Shown piece by piece: positions 6,503 to 12,611 of a stretch of 12,928 bases of DNA (the first letter of the stretch is position 1; each line of letters begins with the position of its first letter). The translations under genes were made by a program, and so were the position numbers. Under the pieces are notes generated by a model that was given only the letters and a program-made list of their open reading frames with translations, had not been told where the DNA came from and ran no database searches. This DNA is from Actinocrinis sp035650855 (GTDB lineage: Bacteria > Actinomycetota > Actinomycetes > Streptomycetales > Catenulisporaceae): NCBI RefSeq assembly GCF_035650855.1, contig NZ_DASRGV010000008.1, positions 1 to 12,928 on the forward strand. Reading direction: 5' to 3'.

Positions 6503-6538
6503 CTGACTTATCCCGACCTGCTCTGACTTATTTCAAGA
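6503..6538. promoter_or_regulatory. Direct repeats and a ROK-like half-site upstream of the importer promoter
   Basis: CTGACTTAT occurs at 6503-6511 and 6523-6531, exactly 20 bp apart, directly after the ROK stop codon. It is followed by TTTCAAGAG at 6531-6539, whose TCAAGA core (6533-6538) matches the half-site of the operator at 5083-5090 (GCTCAAGA). The whole block ends 10 nt before the -35 box of the importer promoter. Its AT content is well above that of the flanking genes. It may be a regulator binding region; which protein binds is not known. Confidence 0.4.
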
Positions 6539-6548
6539 GAGCCGAATG

Positions 6549-6578
6549 TTGACAGGTTTGTCCCAGGGTAGCGAGCAT
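6549..6578 (+). promoter_or_regulatory. Promoter of the second leader peptide and importer operon
   Basis: TTGACA at 6549-6554 is a perfect -35 consensus. The best -10 at acceptable spacing is GAGCAT (6573-6578, 18-nt spacer), which matches only three of six positions, so the -10 call is weak. Transcription would start near 6585. That falls on a GTG (6585-6587) and close to an ATG (6594-6596), both in frame with the leader peptide. Confidence 0.4.
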
Positions 6579-6650
6579 GGTGGTGTGAGCAGCATGACGA
6601 GGATCTCGCCGGTCAGCCGGGCGCCGCAGCGCCCCGGCTACCCGACCGCC

Positions 6651-6746
6651 GTGCCCTCGTGCCCGCTCCCTCCTCGGGAACCCGGCCTGACCAAGCGCCG
6701 CGTTATCGACCTGATGCGCGTCGGCCGCACTTTCTGTTGCCGCTGA
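6651..6746 (+). CDS. Cys-Cys leader peptide upstream of the importer operon
   Basis: The frame ends with GLTKRRVIDLMRVGRTFCCR and a TGA at 6744-6746. The adjacent Cys codons TGT TGC are at 6735-6740. Its core G-L-T-x-R-R-x-[VI]-D-[FL]-x-R matches the leader peptide at 5111-5197, and both show the pattern that, from memory, marks actinobacterial sulfur-operon leader peptides. The start is uncertain. I chose the GTG at 6651 (31 codons) because it gives the same Met-Pro-Ser opening as the first peptide. In-frame starts at 6585 (GTG) and 6594 (ATG) would give 53 or 50 residues and fit the TTGACA promoter as a leaderless mRNA. None has a visible ribosome binding site. The likely role is cysteine-dependent attenuation of the importer and oxygenase genes, which begin 156 nt downstream. 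Confidence 0.72.
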   Translation: MPSCPLPPREPGLTKRRVIDLMRVGRTFCCR

Positions 6747-6755
6747 CCCGCTTCC

Positions 6756-6783
6756 GCGCGGCCTGATCCATCCCCGGCCGCGC
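6756..6783 (+). terminator. GC-rich hairpin after the second leader peptide, possible attenuator
   Basis: GCGCGGCC (6756-6763) and GGCCGCGC (6776-6783) form a perfect 8-bp stem with a 12-nt loop, starting 9 nt after the leader stop codon. GGCCGC at 6723-6728, inside the leader and 6 nt before its Cys codons, can pair instead with GCGGCC at 6758-6763, so two exclusive folds exist. TCCTT just after the stem (6784-6788) complements the AAGGA ribosome binding site of the next gene (6891-6895). There is no U-tract, so this may be a switch structure rather than a true terminator. A second stem, CGCCGC-CAC-GCGGCG, lies at 6837-6851. No further gene is seen between 6747 and 6902. Confidence 0.35.
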
Positions 6784-6902
6784 TCCTTCGCCGTATTCAT
6801 CACCCGACCGACGTTCGGGACAGCCACGCCTGCGTCCGCCGCCACGCGGCGCGACCCGGCGCCTCTCTGCTGCATTCCCCCCGCCTCCATAAGGACCCTT
6901 CC

Positions 6903-7997
6903 TTGTCTGCGACCCGACCTTCTGGGATCCGACCACTCACGCCCGGGCCGAGCGCGATGCACCGCCGCTCCTTCCTCCAGGCGCTGCTGGGAACCGGCGC
7001 CGCGCTCGGCCTCAGCTCCTGCGCGGTGGCGGCCGCCGAGGGAACGCCGCTGGCCACCGACTCCCCGCTCGCCTCCGCCGTGCCGAGCGGAACCAGCCTC
7101 AGCATCGCCTCCTACACCGGCCTGCAGCAGCTTCAGCTCAAGCTCGCCGGATTGCTGGACCACCTGCCGTTCACCGTCTCCGCGTGGCCGAGCATCGGCG
7201 CCGGACCCGACGTGATCAACGCGTTCCGCGCCCGATCGCTGGAACTGGCCAACAACGCCGGCATCCCGCCGATCCAGTCGCACTACCAGGGATTCGACGC
7301 GCGCATCGTCGCCGTCGACCTCACCCGCAAGCCCGCCTACATCTTCGCCACCAAGCCGGGAAGCGACATCCGCGCCGTGGCCGAATTCCGCGGCAAGCGC
7401 CTCGCCTTCTCGCAGGGCCAGGCGCAGGGCGTGGTCCTGCTGCGCGCGCTGAAGGAAGCCGGGCTCAAGTACGGCGACGTGACGCTGGTGAACCTGACCA
7501 GCAACCAGTTCCTCACCGCGCTGCAGGCCGGGCAGGTCGACATCGCGCCGCTCGCGATCTCGCAGGTGCCCGCGTACCTGAGCCGGTACGCCGCCGACGG
7601 CGCGCGGACCATCTCGACCGACGTCGTCGACCTTCTCAACATCCTGTGGGCGCCCGCCTCCGTGCTCGCCGACAAGGGCAAGGCCGCGGCGATCGCCGCC
7701 TACATCCCGCTGTGGGCCAAGGGCCTGGTCTGGGCGTGGGAGAACCCTGGCACCTGGGCGGAGGACTACTACGTCAAGACCCAGAACATCACCCTGGCGC
7801 AGGCCAAGGGGATCCTCGCGCTGACCAGCAAGCCGCTGTTGCCGCCGAGCTGGGACGAGGCCATCGCCTGGGAGCAGGAGACCATCGACCTGCTCGCTGA
7901 GGGCGGCTTCGTCAAGTCCTTCAAGGCGGACACGCTCTTCGACCGCCGCTTCGAGCACCTCGCGTCCGACGCCGTCGCCGCCCAGTACCGGAGCTGA
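6903..7997 (+). CDS. ABC transporter substrate-binding lipoprotein, NitT/TauT (SsuA-like) family
   Basis: This 364-residue protein is the binding subunit of an importer for sulfonates or similar anions. The TTG start at 6903 has AAGGA 7 nt upstream. An internal ATG at 6957-6959 (residue 19) lacks a good site but would give a more ordinary signal peptide. The signal reads HRRSFLQALLGTGAALGLSSC: a twin-arginine pair and hydrophobic core end at the lipobox LSSC, with Cys40 as the acylated residue. It is therefore probably a Tat-exported lipoprotein on the outer face of the membrane. The mature part has the periplasmic-binding fold of this family: SIGAGPDVINAFRARSLELA, FRGKRLAFSQGQAQGVVLLR and FLTALQAGQVDIAPLA are typical segments. 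The permease starts 4 nt after its stop. The ligand is not shown by the sequence, but two downstream sulfur-type oxygenases point to an organosulfur compound. Confidence 0.88.
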   Translation: MSATRPSGIRPLTPGPSAMHRRSFLQALLGTGAALGLSSCAVAAAEGTPLATDSPLASAVPSGTSLSIASYTGLQQLQLKLAGLLDHLPFTVSAWPSIGAGPDVINAFRARSLELANNAGIPPIQSHYQGFDARIVAVDLTRKPAYIFATKPGSDIRAVAEFRGKRLAFSQGQAQGVVLLRALKEAGLKYGDVTLVNLTSNQFLTALQAGQVDIAPLAISQVPAYLSRYAADGARTISTDVVDLLNILWAPASVLADKGKAAAIAAYIPLWAKGLVWAWENPGTWAEDYYVKTQNITLAQAKGILALTSKPLLPPSWDEAIAWEQETIDLLAEGGFVKSFKADTLFDRRFEHLASDAVAAQYRS

Positions 7998-8001
7998 TCC
8001 C

Positions 8002-8925
8002 GTGACCGAACTCGTCTCATCGCGGCTTGCCGTTCCGGCCACAGACCCCGCGTCCCCCGCGCCCTCGGCCGGCGCCGCCGCCGTCGACTCACCCCCGGCC
8101 CCGCCGCGCGACACCGCCCCGCCGCGCGAAAACCCCGCACCCCGCACCCTGCGCCGCCTCGCCCCCGGCCGGCGCCTGCCGTACGCCCGCCTGCTCGGCC
8201 CGCTGCTGCTGCTTGCCGTCTGGTCGGTCGCGAGCGCCGCCGGATTCCTCGACCCGCGCGTGCTCCCCGCGCCGTGGACCGTGCTGCACACCGGCGCGGA
8301 CCGCTGGCTGCACGGCACCTTGCGCGCCGACACCGCGGACTCGCTCTGGCGCGCGGCTCAGGGCTTTGCGATCGGCCTCGCGGTCGGCGTGACCCTGGCG
8401 CTGGTCGCCGGTTTGAGCCGGATCGGCGAGGCGGTGATCGACGGCACCGTCCAGATCAACCGCTCGGTGCCGACCCTCGGCCTGATCCCGCTGTTCATCC
8501 TGTGGCTCGGCATCGGCGAGACCTTCAAGGTGGCGATCATCGCGATCGTCGTCTACATCCCGATCTACCTGAACCTGCACGCGGCGCTCAGCGGCATCGA
8601 CCACCGCTTCGTGGAGCTGGCCGAGGTGCTCGGGCTCAGCCGCTGGCAGTTCATCCGGCAGATCGTCATCCCCGGCGCGCTGCCCGGCTTCTTCGTCGGG
8701 CTGCGGCTCGGCGTCACCGGGTCCTGGCTCTCCCTCGTCGTACTCGAGCAGATCAACGCCACCAGCGGCCTCGGCTACATGATGTTCCAGGCCCAGAACT
8801 ACGGACAGACCGACGTCATCGTGCTCGGCCTCTTGATATACGGGTTCTTCGGATTCGTCTCGGACGGCATCGTCCGCCTCATCGAACGGAGGGTGCTGAC
8901 ATGGCGGCGCTCGCTGAGCAGCTGA
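8002..8925 (+). CDS. ABC transporter permease, SsuC/TauC-like
   Basis: This 307-residue membrane protein of the BPD_transp_1 family forms the channel of the importer. After a Pro/Ala-rich cytosolic extension of about 60 residues, which is longer than usual, come about six membrane segments, such as LLGPLLLLAVWSVASAAGF, FAIGLAVGVTLALVAGL, LIPLFILWLGIG and VAIIAIVVYIPIYLNL. The EAA loop that docks on the ATPase reads ELAEVLGLSRWQFIRQIVIP with the conserved Gly and the final Leu-Pro after it. The GTG start at 8002 uses GGAG at 7990-7993, in the last codons of the binding-protein gene. Its 3' end overlaps the ATPase gene by 25 nt. One permease gene implies a homodimeric channel. Confidence 0.92.
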   Translation: MTELVSSRLAVPATDPASPAPSAGAAAVDSPPAPPRDTAPPRENPAPRTLRRLAPGRRLPYARLLGPLLLLAVWSVASAAGFLDPRVLPAPWTVLHTGADRWLHGTLRADTADSLWRAAQGFAIGLAVGVTLALVAGLSRIGEAVIDGTVQINRSVPTLGLIPLFILWLGIGETFKVAIIAIVVYIPIYLNLHAALSGIDHRFVELAEVLGLSRWQFIRQIVIPGALPGFFVGLRLGVTGSWLSLVVLEQINATSGLGYMMFQAQNYGQTDVIVLGLLIYGFFGFVSDGIVRLIERRVLTWRRSLSS

Positions 8926-9650
8926 GCCCTGCGGAACTGGACTGGCCCGCCGTCCACCTCGCCGCGCTGACCCGGTCCTTCGGCGACCGGACCATCCTCG
9001 ACCGCCTCGACCTGGACATCCCGGCCGGACAGTTCGTCGCGCTGCTCGGCCACAGCGGCTCGGGCAAGAGCACGCTGCTTCGGGCCATCGCGGGGCTCGA
9101 CCACGACGTGACCGGCTCCGGGGAGATCCGCGCGCCGCAGCGGATCTCGGTGGCCTTCCAGGATTCCCGGCTGCTGCCGTGGCGCCGGGTGCTGGAGAAC
9201 GTCGTGCTCGGCACGCCGATCCGCGGCCAGGAGGCGGCGCAACGCGGACGCGCCGCGCTCACCGAGGTGGGTCTGTCAGGACGCGAACGCGCCTGGCCGC
9301 GGGAACTGTCCGGCGGCGAGGCCCAGCGCGCGGCCCTGGCCCGCTCCCTGGTCTGGGAACCGGAACTGCTGCTGGCCGACGAGCCGTTCGGCGCCCTCGA
9401 CGCGCTGACCCGGATCAAGATGCACACCCTGCTGCGCGAGCTGTGGGAGCGGCACCGGCCGTCAGTGCTCTTGGTCACCCACGACGTGGACGAGGCCATC
9501 GTGCTCGCCGACCGGGTCCTCGTCCTCGACCACGGCCGGCTGAGCGTGGACCTCACCATCGACCTGCCGCATCCGCGCACATACCGCGACCCGCGCGTAG
9601 CCGAGTACCGCGAGCAGCTGCTCGTCGCCCTCGGCGTGAAGGAGGACTAG
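8901..9650 (+). CDS. ABC transporter ATP-binding protein, SsuB/TauB-like
   Basis: This 249-residue ATPase energises the importer from the cytosolic face. All nucleotide-binding motifs are intact: Walker A GHSGSGKS (50-57), Q-loop VAFQDSRLLPW with Gln87, signature LSGGEAQ (136-142), Walker B LLLADEP (156-162), D-loop GALD, and switch His194 in VTHD. FQDSRLLPW is characteristic of the nitrate/sulfonate/taurine importers. The frame is open far upstream, but the real start is the ATG at 8901, which has GGAGGG 7 nt before it and gives normal family length. The start lies inside the permease gene, so the two are translationally coupled. Confidence 0.93.
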   Translation: MAALAEQLSPAELDWPAVHLAALTRSFGDRTILDRLDLDIPAGQFVALLGHSGSGKSTLLRAIAGLDHDVTGSGEIRAPQRISVAFQDSRLLPWRRVLENVVLGTPIRGQEAAQRGRAALTEVGLSGRERAWPRELSGGEAQRAALARSLVWEPELLLADEPFGALDALTRIKMHTLLRELWERHRPSVLLVTHDVDEAIVLADRVLVLDHGRLSVDLTIDLPHPRTYRDPRVAEYREQLLVALGVKED

Positions 9651-9652
9651 CA

Positions 9653-11056
9653 GTGCCCGAAAACCCGTCCCGCACCCTCCACCTCAACGCCTTCTTGATG
9701 AGCACCGGACATCACGAGGCGTCGTGGCGGCTGCCGCAGAGCGATCCGCGCGCCAACGTGGACATCGAGCACTACAAAAGGCTGGCCCGGATCGCCGAGC
9801 GCGGCACGTTCGACTCGCTGTTCCTCGCCGACGGCCCGGTGCTGTTCGAGGATGTGGCGCAACGGCCCGCCGGCGTGATCGAGCCGCTGACCCTGCTCAC
9901 CGTGCTGGCGACCGCCACCGAGCACATCGGCCTGATCGCCACCGCGTCAACGTCCTACAACTCCCCGTACAACCTGGCCCGCAGGTTCGCCTCGCTGGAC
10001 CACGTCAGCGCGGGCCGGGCCGGCTGGAACATCGTGACCACCGCCGGAGCCGCCGCGGCGCGCAACTTCGGGCTCGACGACGCGCCGGCCCACGCCGAGC
10101 GCTACGAGCGCGCCGCGGAGTTCCTGGACGTAGCGCTCAAGCTGTGGGACAGCTGGGAGGACGAGGTCTTCGTCGGCGACAAGGAAGCCGGCATCTGGGG
10201 CGACAACGACAAGATCCACCCGCCCCGGCACCGCGGCCGGTTCTTCTCGGTGGAGGGCGCGCTGAACGTGCCGCGTCCGCCGCAGGGCTATCCGCTGCTG
10301 GTACAGGCCGGTTCGTCCGAGGACGGAAAGGACTTCGCGGCCCGCTACGCCGAAGCGGTGTTCACCGCGCAGCAGACCCTTGCCGACGCGCAGTCCTTCT
10401 ACGCCGATCTCAAGGCGCGCACCGGCGCGCTCGGCCGCGACCCGGACGGAATCAAGGTGCTGCCGGGCATCGTCCCCGTCATCGCGGACACCGAGGCCGA
10501 GGCGCTCCGGCGCGAGCGGGAACTCGACGACCTGATCGTGCCCTGGCACGCCCAGCGCCGCCTCGCCGAGCTGCTCCAGGTCCCGATCGAACAGCTCGCC
10601 CTCGACGGGCAGCTTCCCGACGACCTTCCGCCCGAGACGCAGATCCAGGGAGCGCAGAGCCGCTACGCGCTGATCGTGGACCTGGCCCGCCGGGAACGGC
10701 TGACGGTGCGCCAGCTGATCGGCAGGCTCGGCGGCGGCCGCGGTCACCGCACCTTCACCGGCACGCCCGAACAGGTCGCCGACGCGATCCAGTCCTGGTT
10801 CGAAGGCGGCGCGGCCGACGGATTCAACATCATGCCCGCGGCCCTGCCGTCAGGCCTCGAATTGTTCGTCGAGCACGTCGTCCCCGTTCTTCGCGCCCGC
10901 GGCCTGTTCCGCAGCGAATACGTGCCCGGACAGACCCTGCGCGAACGCTACGGCCTGCCGCGCCCCGCCAACCAGCACCTCGTATCCCGCGACCCTTCCG
11001 TCACCGCAGCCAGCACCCCTGCCACCGCCCCGACCCCCTCCCTCGTCCCCGCCTGA
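9653..11056 (+). CDS. FMN-dependent monooxygenase, NtaA/SnaA/DszA/DmoA family
   Basis: This 467-residue flavoprotein of the luciferase-like (LLM) superfamily uses reduced FMN and oxygen to oxidise its substrate. Family features include HLNAFLMSTGHHEASWR near the N-terminus, FDSLFLADGP (53-62), HIGLIATASTSYNSPYNLAR (91-110), SAGRAGWNIVTT (119-130), and a GSSEDGKDFAARYAE segment that contacts the flavin phosphate. Members act on DszA-type sulfones, dimethyl sulfide (DmoA), aminopolycarboxylates (NtaA) and streptogramin intermediates (SnaA). The neighbouring importer and dioxygenase favour a sulfur compound here. The GTG start at 9653 uses GGAGG (9641-9645) 7 nt upstream, in the end of the ATPase gene. 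The last 25 residues are a Pro/Thr/Ala-rich tail. No flavin reductase, which such enzymes need, is encoded in the window. Confidence 0.9.
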   Translation: MPENPSRTLHLNAFLMSTGHHEASWRLPQSDPRANVDIEHYKRLARIAERGTFDSLFLADGPVLFEDVAQRPAGVIEPLTLLTVLATATEHIGLIATASTSYNSPYNLARRFASLDHVSAGRAGWNIVTTAGAAAARNFGLDDAPAHAERYERAAEFLDVALKLWDSWEDEVFVGDKEAGIWGDNDKIHPPRHRGRFFSVEGALNVPRPPQGYPLLVQAGSSEDGKDFAARYAEAVFTAQQTLADAQSFYADLKARTGALGRDPDGIKVLPGIVPVIADTEAEALRRERELDDLIVPWHAQRRLAELLQVPIEQLALDGQLPDDLPPETQIQGAQSRYALIVDLARRERLTVRQLIGRLGGGRGHRTFTGTPEQVADAIQSWFEGGAADGFNIMPAALPSGLELFVEHVVPVLRARGLFRSEYVPGQTLRERYGLPRPANQHLVSRDPSVTAASTPATAPTPSLVPA

Positions 11057-11077
11057 CCTCTCCCGAACGGACCGACC

Positions 11078-12022
11078 ATGACCGTCACCCTTTCCGCCCC
11101 GGCCACCTCCACCGCCTTCGACGTCCAGAAGGTCACCGCCCGGATCGGCGCTCAGATCTCAGGACTCGACCTTTCCCGGCCCCTCGACGCCGATACCGTC
11201 GCCGCGATCCGCGCCGCGCTCAACGAACACAAGGCGCTGGTCTTCACCGGCGTCGACCTCGACGACGAGGGCCAGCAGCGCTTCGCCCGGCAGTTCGGCG
11301 AGCTGACCACGGCGCATCCGACCGTGCCCGCCGTCGAAGGAGCGCCGAACGTGCTGCCGGTGGACAGCGAGAAGGGCGTCGCGAACCACTGGCACACCGA
11401 CGTGACCTTCGTGCTCAACCCGCCCCAGGTCAGCACCCTGCGAAGCATCGTGGTGCCGCCCTACGGCGGTGAGACGCTGATCGCGAACGCGGCGGCGGCG
11501 TACCGCGACCTGCCCGAACCGCTGCGCCATTTCGCCGACACGCTCTGGGCCGTGCACACCAACGACTACGACTACGCGGTCCCGCAGGAATCCCTGGACG
11601 AGGAGGCCCGCCAGCGTCGCGAGGTGTTCACCTCGATCAAGTACCAGACCGTGCACCCGGTCGTGCGCGTCCACCCGCTGACCGGCGAGCGCGGCCTCTT
11701 CATCGGCGGCTTCGCGCAGCGGATCGTGGGCCTGTCCGCGGGCGAGTCGCGCAAGATCCTCGACCTGCTGCAGTCCTACGTCACGCGCCCGGAGAACATC
11801 CTGCGCTGGCGCTGGTCGCCGAACCAGCTGGTGCTCTTCGACAACCGCATCACCCAGCACTACGCGGTGGACAACTACGACGGCCTGCCGCGCCGCCTCA
11901 ACCGGGTGACGGTCGCCGGCGACATCCCGGTCGGCATCGAAGGCGGGCCGAGCTACTCGATCAAGGGCGACGCGTCGCACTACTCGTCTGTCGCCGAGCT
12001 CGCGGCAACGCAACGCCAGTAG
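11078..12022 (+). CDS. Fe(II)/2-oxoglutarate dioxygenase, AtsK/TauD family
   Basis: This 314-residue enzyme would hydroxylate the carbon next to sulfur so that sulfate or sulfite is lost, with 2-oxoglutarate turned to succinate. The iron ligands are His106 and Asp108 in NHWHTDVTF and His261 in ITQHYAVDNY. Arg276 in RLNRVTVAG is 15 residues after the distal His, the same spacing as in TauD, and binds 2-oxoglutarate. The segment PLRHFADTLWAVHTNDYDYA resembles alkyl-sulfate dioxygenases (AtsK, mycobacterial Rv3406) more than true taurine dioxygenase, from memory. A sulfate ester is therefore the first guess and a sulfonate the second. It starts 21 nt after the monooxygenase with only a weak ACGGA site, and ends the operon. 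It converges on the SnoaL-like gene with a 4-nt gap. Confidence 0.9.
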   Translation: MTVTLSAPATSTAFDVQKVTARIGAQISGLDLSRPLDADTVAAIRAALNEHKALVFTGVDLDDEGQQRFARQFGELTTAHPTVPAVEGAPNVLPVDSEKGVANHWHTDVTFVLNPPQVSTLRSIVVPPYGGETLIANAAAAYRDLPEPLRHFADTLWAVHTNDYDYAVPQESLDEEARQRREVFTSIKYQTVHPVVRVHPLTGERGLFIGGFAQRIVGLSAGESRKILDLLQSYVTRPENILRWRWSPNQLVLFDNRITQHYAVDNYDGLPRRLNRVTVAGDIPVGIEGGPSYSIKGDASHYSSVAELAATQRQ

Positions 12023-12026
12023 CCGG

Positions 12027-12497
12027 CTAACCCTCCGCCGCAGGCACGGCACTCGTCCGCGACGCCGCAGCCCCCGCCTTCATCTCCTCCACCAACCCCG
12101 CAGTCTCCAGCGGGTTGCCGTAGTCGCGTGACCAGACGATCAGCCCGTCGCGAACGCGGATGACCATGACATAGGTCAGCGAGAACGGCTTCCCGCTGGA
12201 AGCGAGGTGCCCATGGATCCGGTACTCGGCGATGACCACCTCCGGGTCGGCCGTCTCGTGCAGGGTGACGTCGGAGACCGAGTCGAACGTGAAGAGCGAG
12301 GCTGCGGCGTTCATGCGGGCGCGCACGGTCTCCCGGCCGTTGGTCACCGCCGGTATGCCGTCCGGGGCGAACGGGATCTCGATGACGACGTCGGGCGCGT
12401 ACAGGTCGGCGATCTGATCGCGCGTCCCCGACACGGTGGTACGCAGCAGCAGCTCAACGGTCTCGCGGGCGCTGCGGACGGACCCGGTTTCGGGCAT
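12027..12497 (-). CDS. SnoaL-like / NTF2-superfamily protein
   Basis: This 156-residue protein has the alpha+beta cone shape of the SnoaL_3/NTF2-like group. RETVELLLRTTVSG and RDQIADLYAPDVVIEIPFAP are followed by a central region with HETADPEVVIAEYRIHGHL and a final strand pair YVMVIRVRDGLIVWSRDYGN. Such proteins are small-molecule isomerases, hydrolases or binding proteins; the activity cannot be told here. The ATG at 12495-12497 has GAGGAG upstream. It is divergent from a TetR regulator, with two repeated operators in the shared spacer, so it is probably that regulator's target, perhaps induced by a toxic or aromatic compound. It ends 4 nt from the convergent dioxygenase gene and does not look functionally tied to the sulfur operon. 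Confidence 0.82.
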   Translation of the reverse strand: MPETGSVRSARETVELLLRTTVSGTRDQIADLYAPDVVIEIPFAPDGIPAVTNGRETVRARMNAAASLFTFDSVSDVTLHETADPEVVIAEYRIHGHLASSGKPFSLTYVMVIRVRDGLIVWSRDYGNPLETAGLVEEMKAGAAASRTSAVPAAEG

Positions 12498-12531
12498 GGC
12501 TCACTCCTCGGTACGCTGGAAGAAGAACAAG

Positions 12532-12550
12532 CGGAACGATCGCCCCGTTT
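12532..12550. promoter_or_regulatory. TetR operator copy 1
   Basis: CGGAACGATCGCCCCGTTT matches copy 2 (12563-12581) at 17 of 19 positions. It sits within an imperfect palindrome centred on CGATCG (12537-12542), with half-sites CGGAACG and CGGGGCG on opposite strands. It lies at the predicted transcription start of the SnoaL-like gene. Confidence 0.65.
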
Positions 12551-12556
12551 CACCGG

Positions 12557-12586
12557 ACTATACGGAACGAGCGCCCCGCTTGTCTA
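12557..12586 (-). promoter_or_regulatory. Promoter of the SnoaL-like gene
   Basis: On the minus strand, TAGACA (complement of 12581-12586, five of six matches to TTGACA) and TATAGT (complement of 12557-12562, five of six matches to TATAAT) are separated by 18 nt. The predicted start of transcription is near 12550, about 50 nt before the ATG. The spacer between the two boxes is almost exactly operator copy 2. Confidence 0.6.
12563..12581. promoter_or_regulatory. TetR operator copy 2
   Basis: CGGAACGAGCGCCCCGCTT is a near-exact direct repeat of copy 1, 31 bp away, close to three helical turns, so two dimers could bind the same face. It occupies the interval between the -35 and -10 boxes of the SnoaL-like promoter. 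A perfect 10-bp palindrome CTACGCGTAG follows at 12584-12593. Confidence 0.65.
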
Positions 12587-12611
12587 CGCGTAGTCGAGGA
12601 AGGGCTGCACC

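Noticed and set aside
6528..8333. A 601-codon minus-strand frame opposite the importer genes
   Set aside because: It is the antisense shadow of the binding protein and permease, which have clear signal peptide, EAA loop and ribosome binding sites. Its own product shows no family motif.
9724..11472. A 582-codon plus-strand frame overlapping the monooxygenase and dioxygenase
   Set aside because: It is an out-of-frame shadow, rich in Arg, Pro and Ala, and the overlapping frames have catalytic residues in place.
12020..12029. Ten-bp palindrome TAGCCGGCTA joining the stop codons of the dioxygenase and SnoaL-like genes
   Set aside because: Six of the ten bases are simply two TAG stop codons facing each other, and the stem is too short and lacks T-tracts, so it is not a convincing bidirectional terminator.
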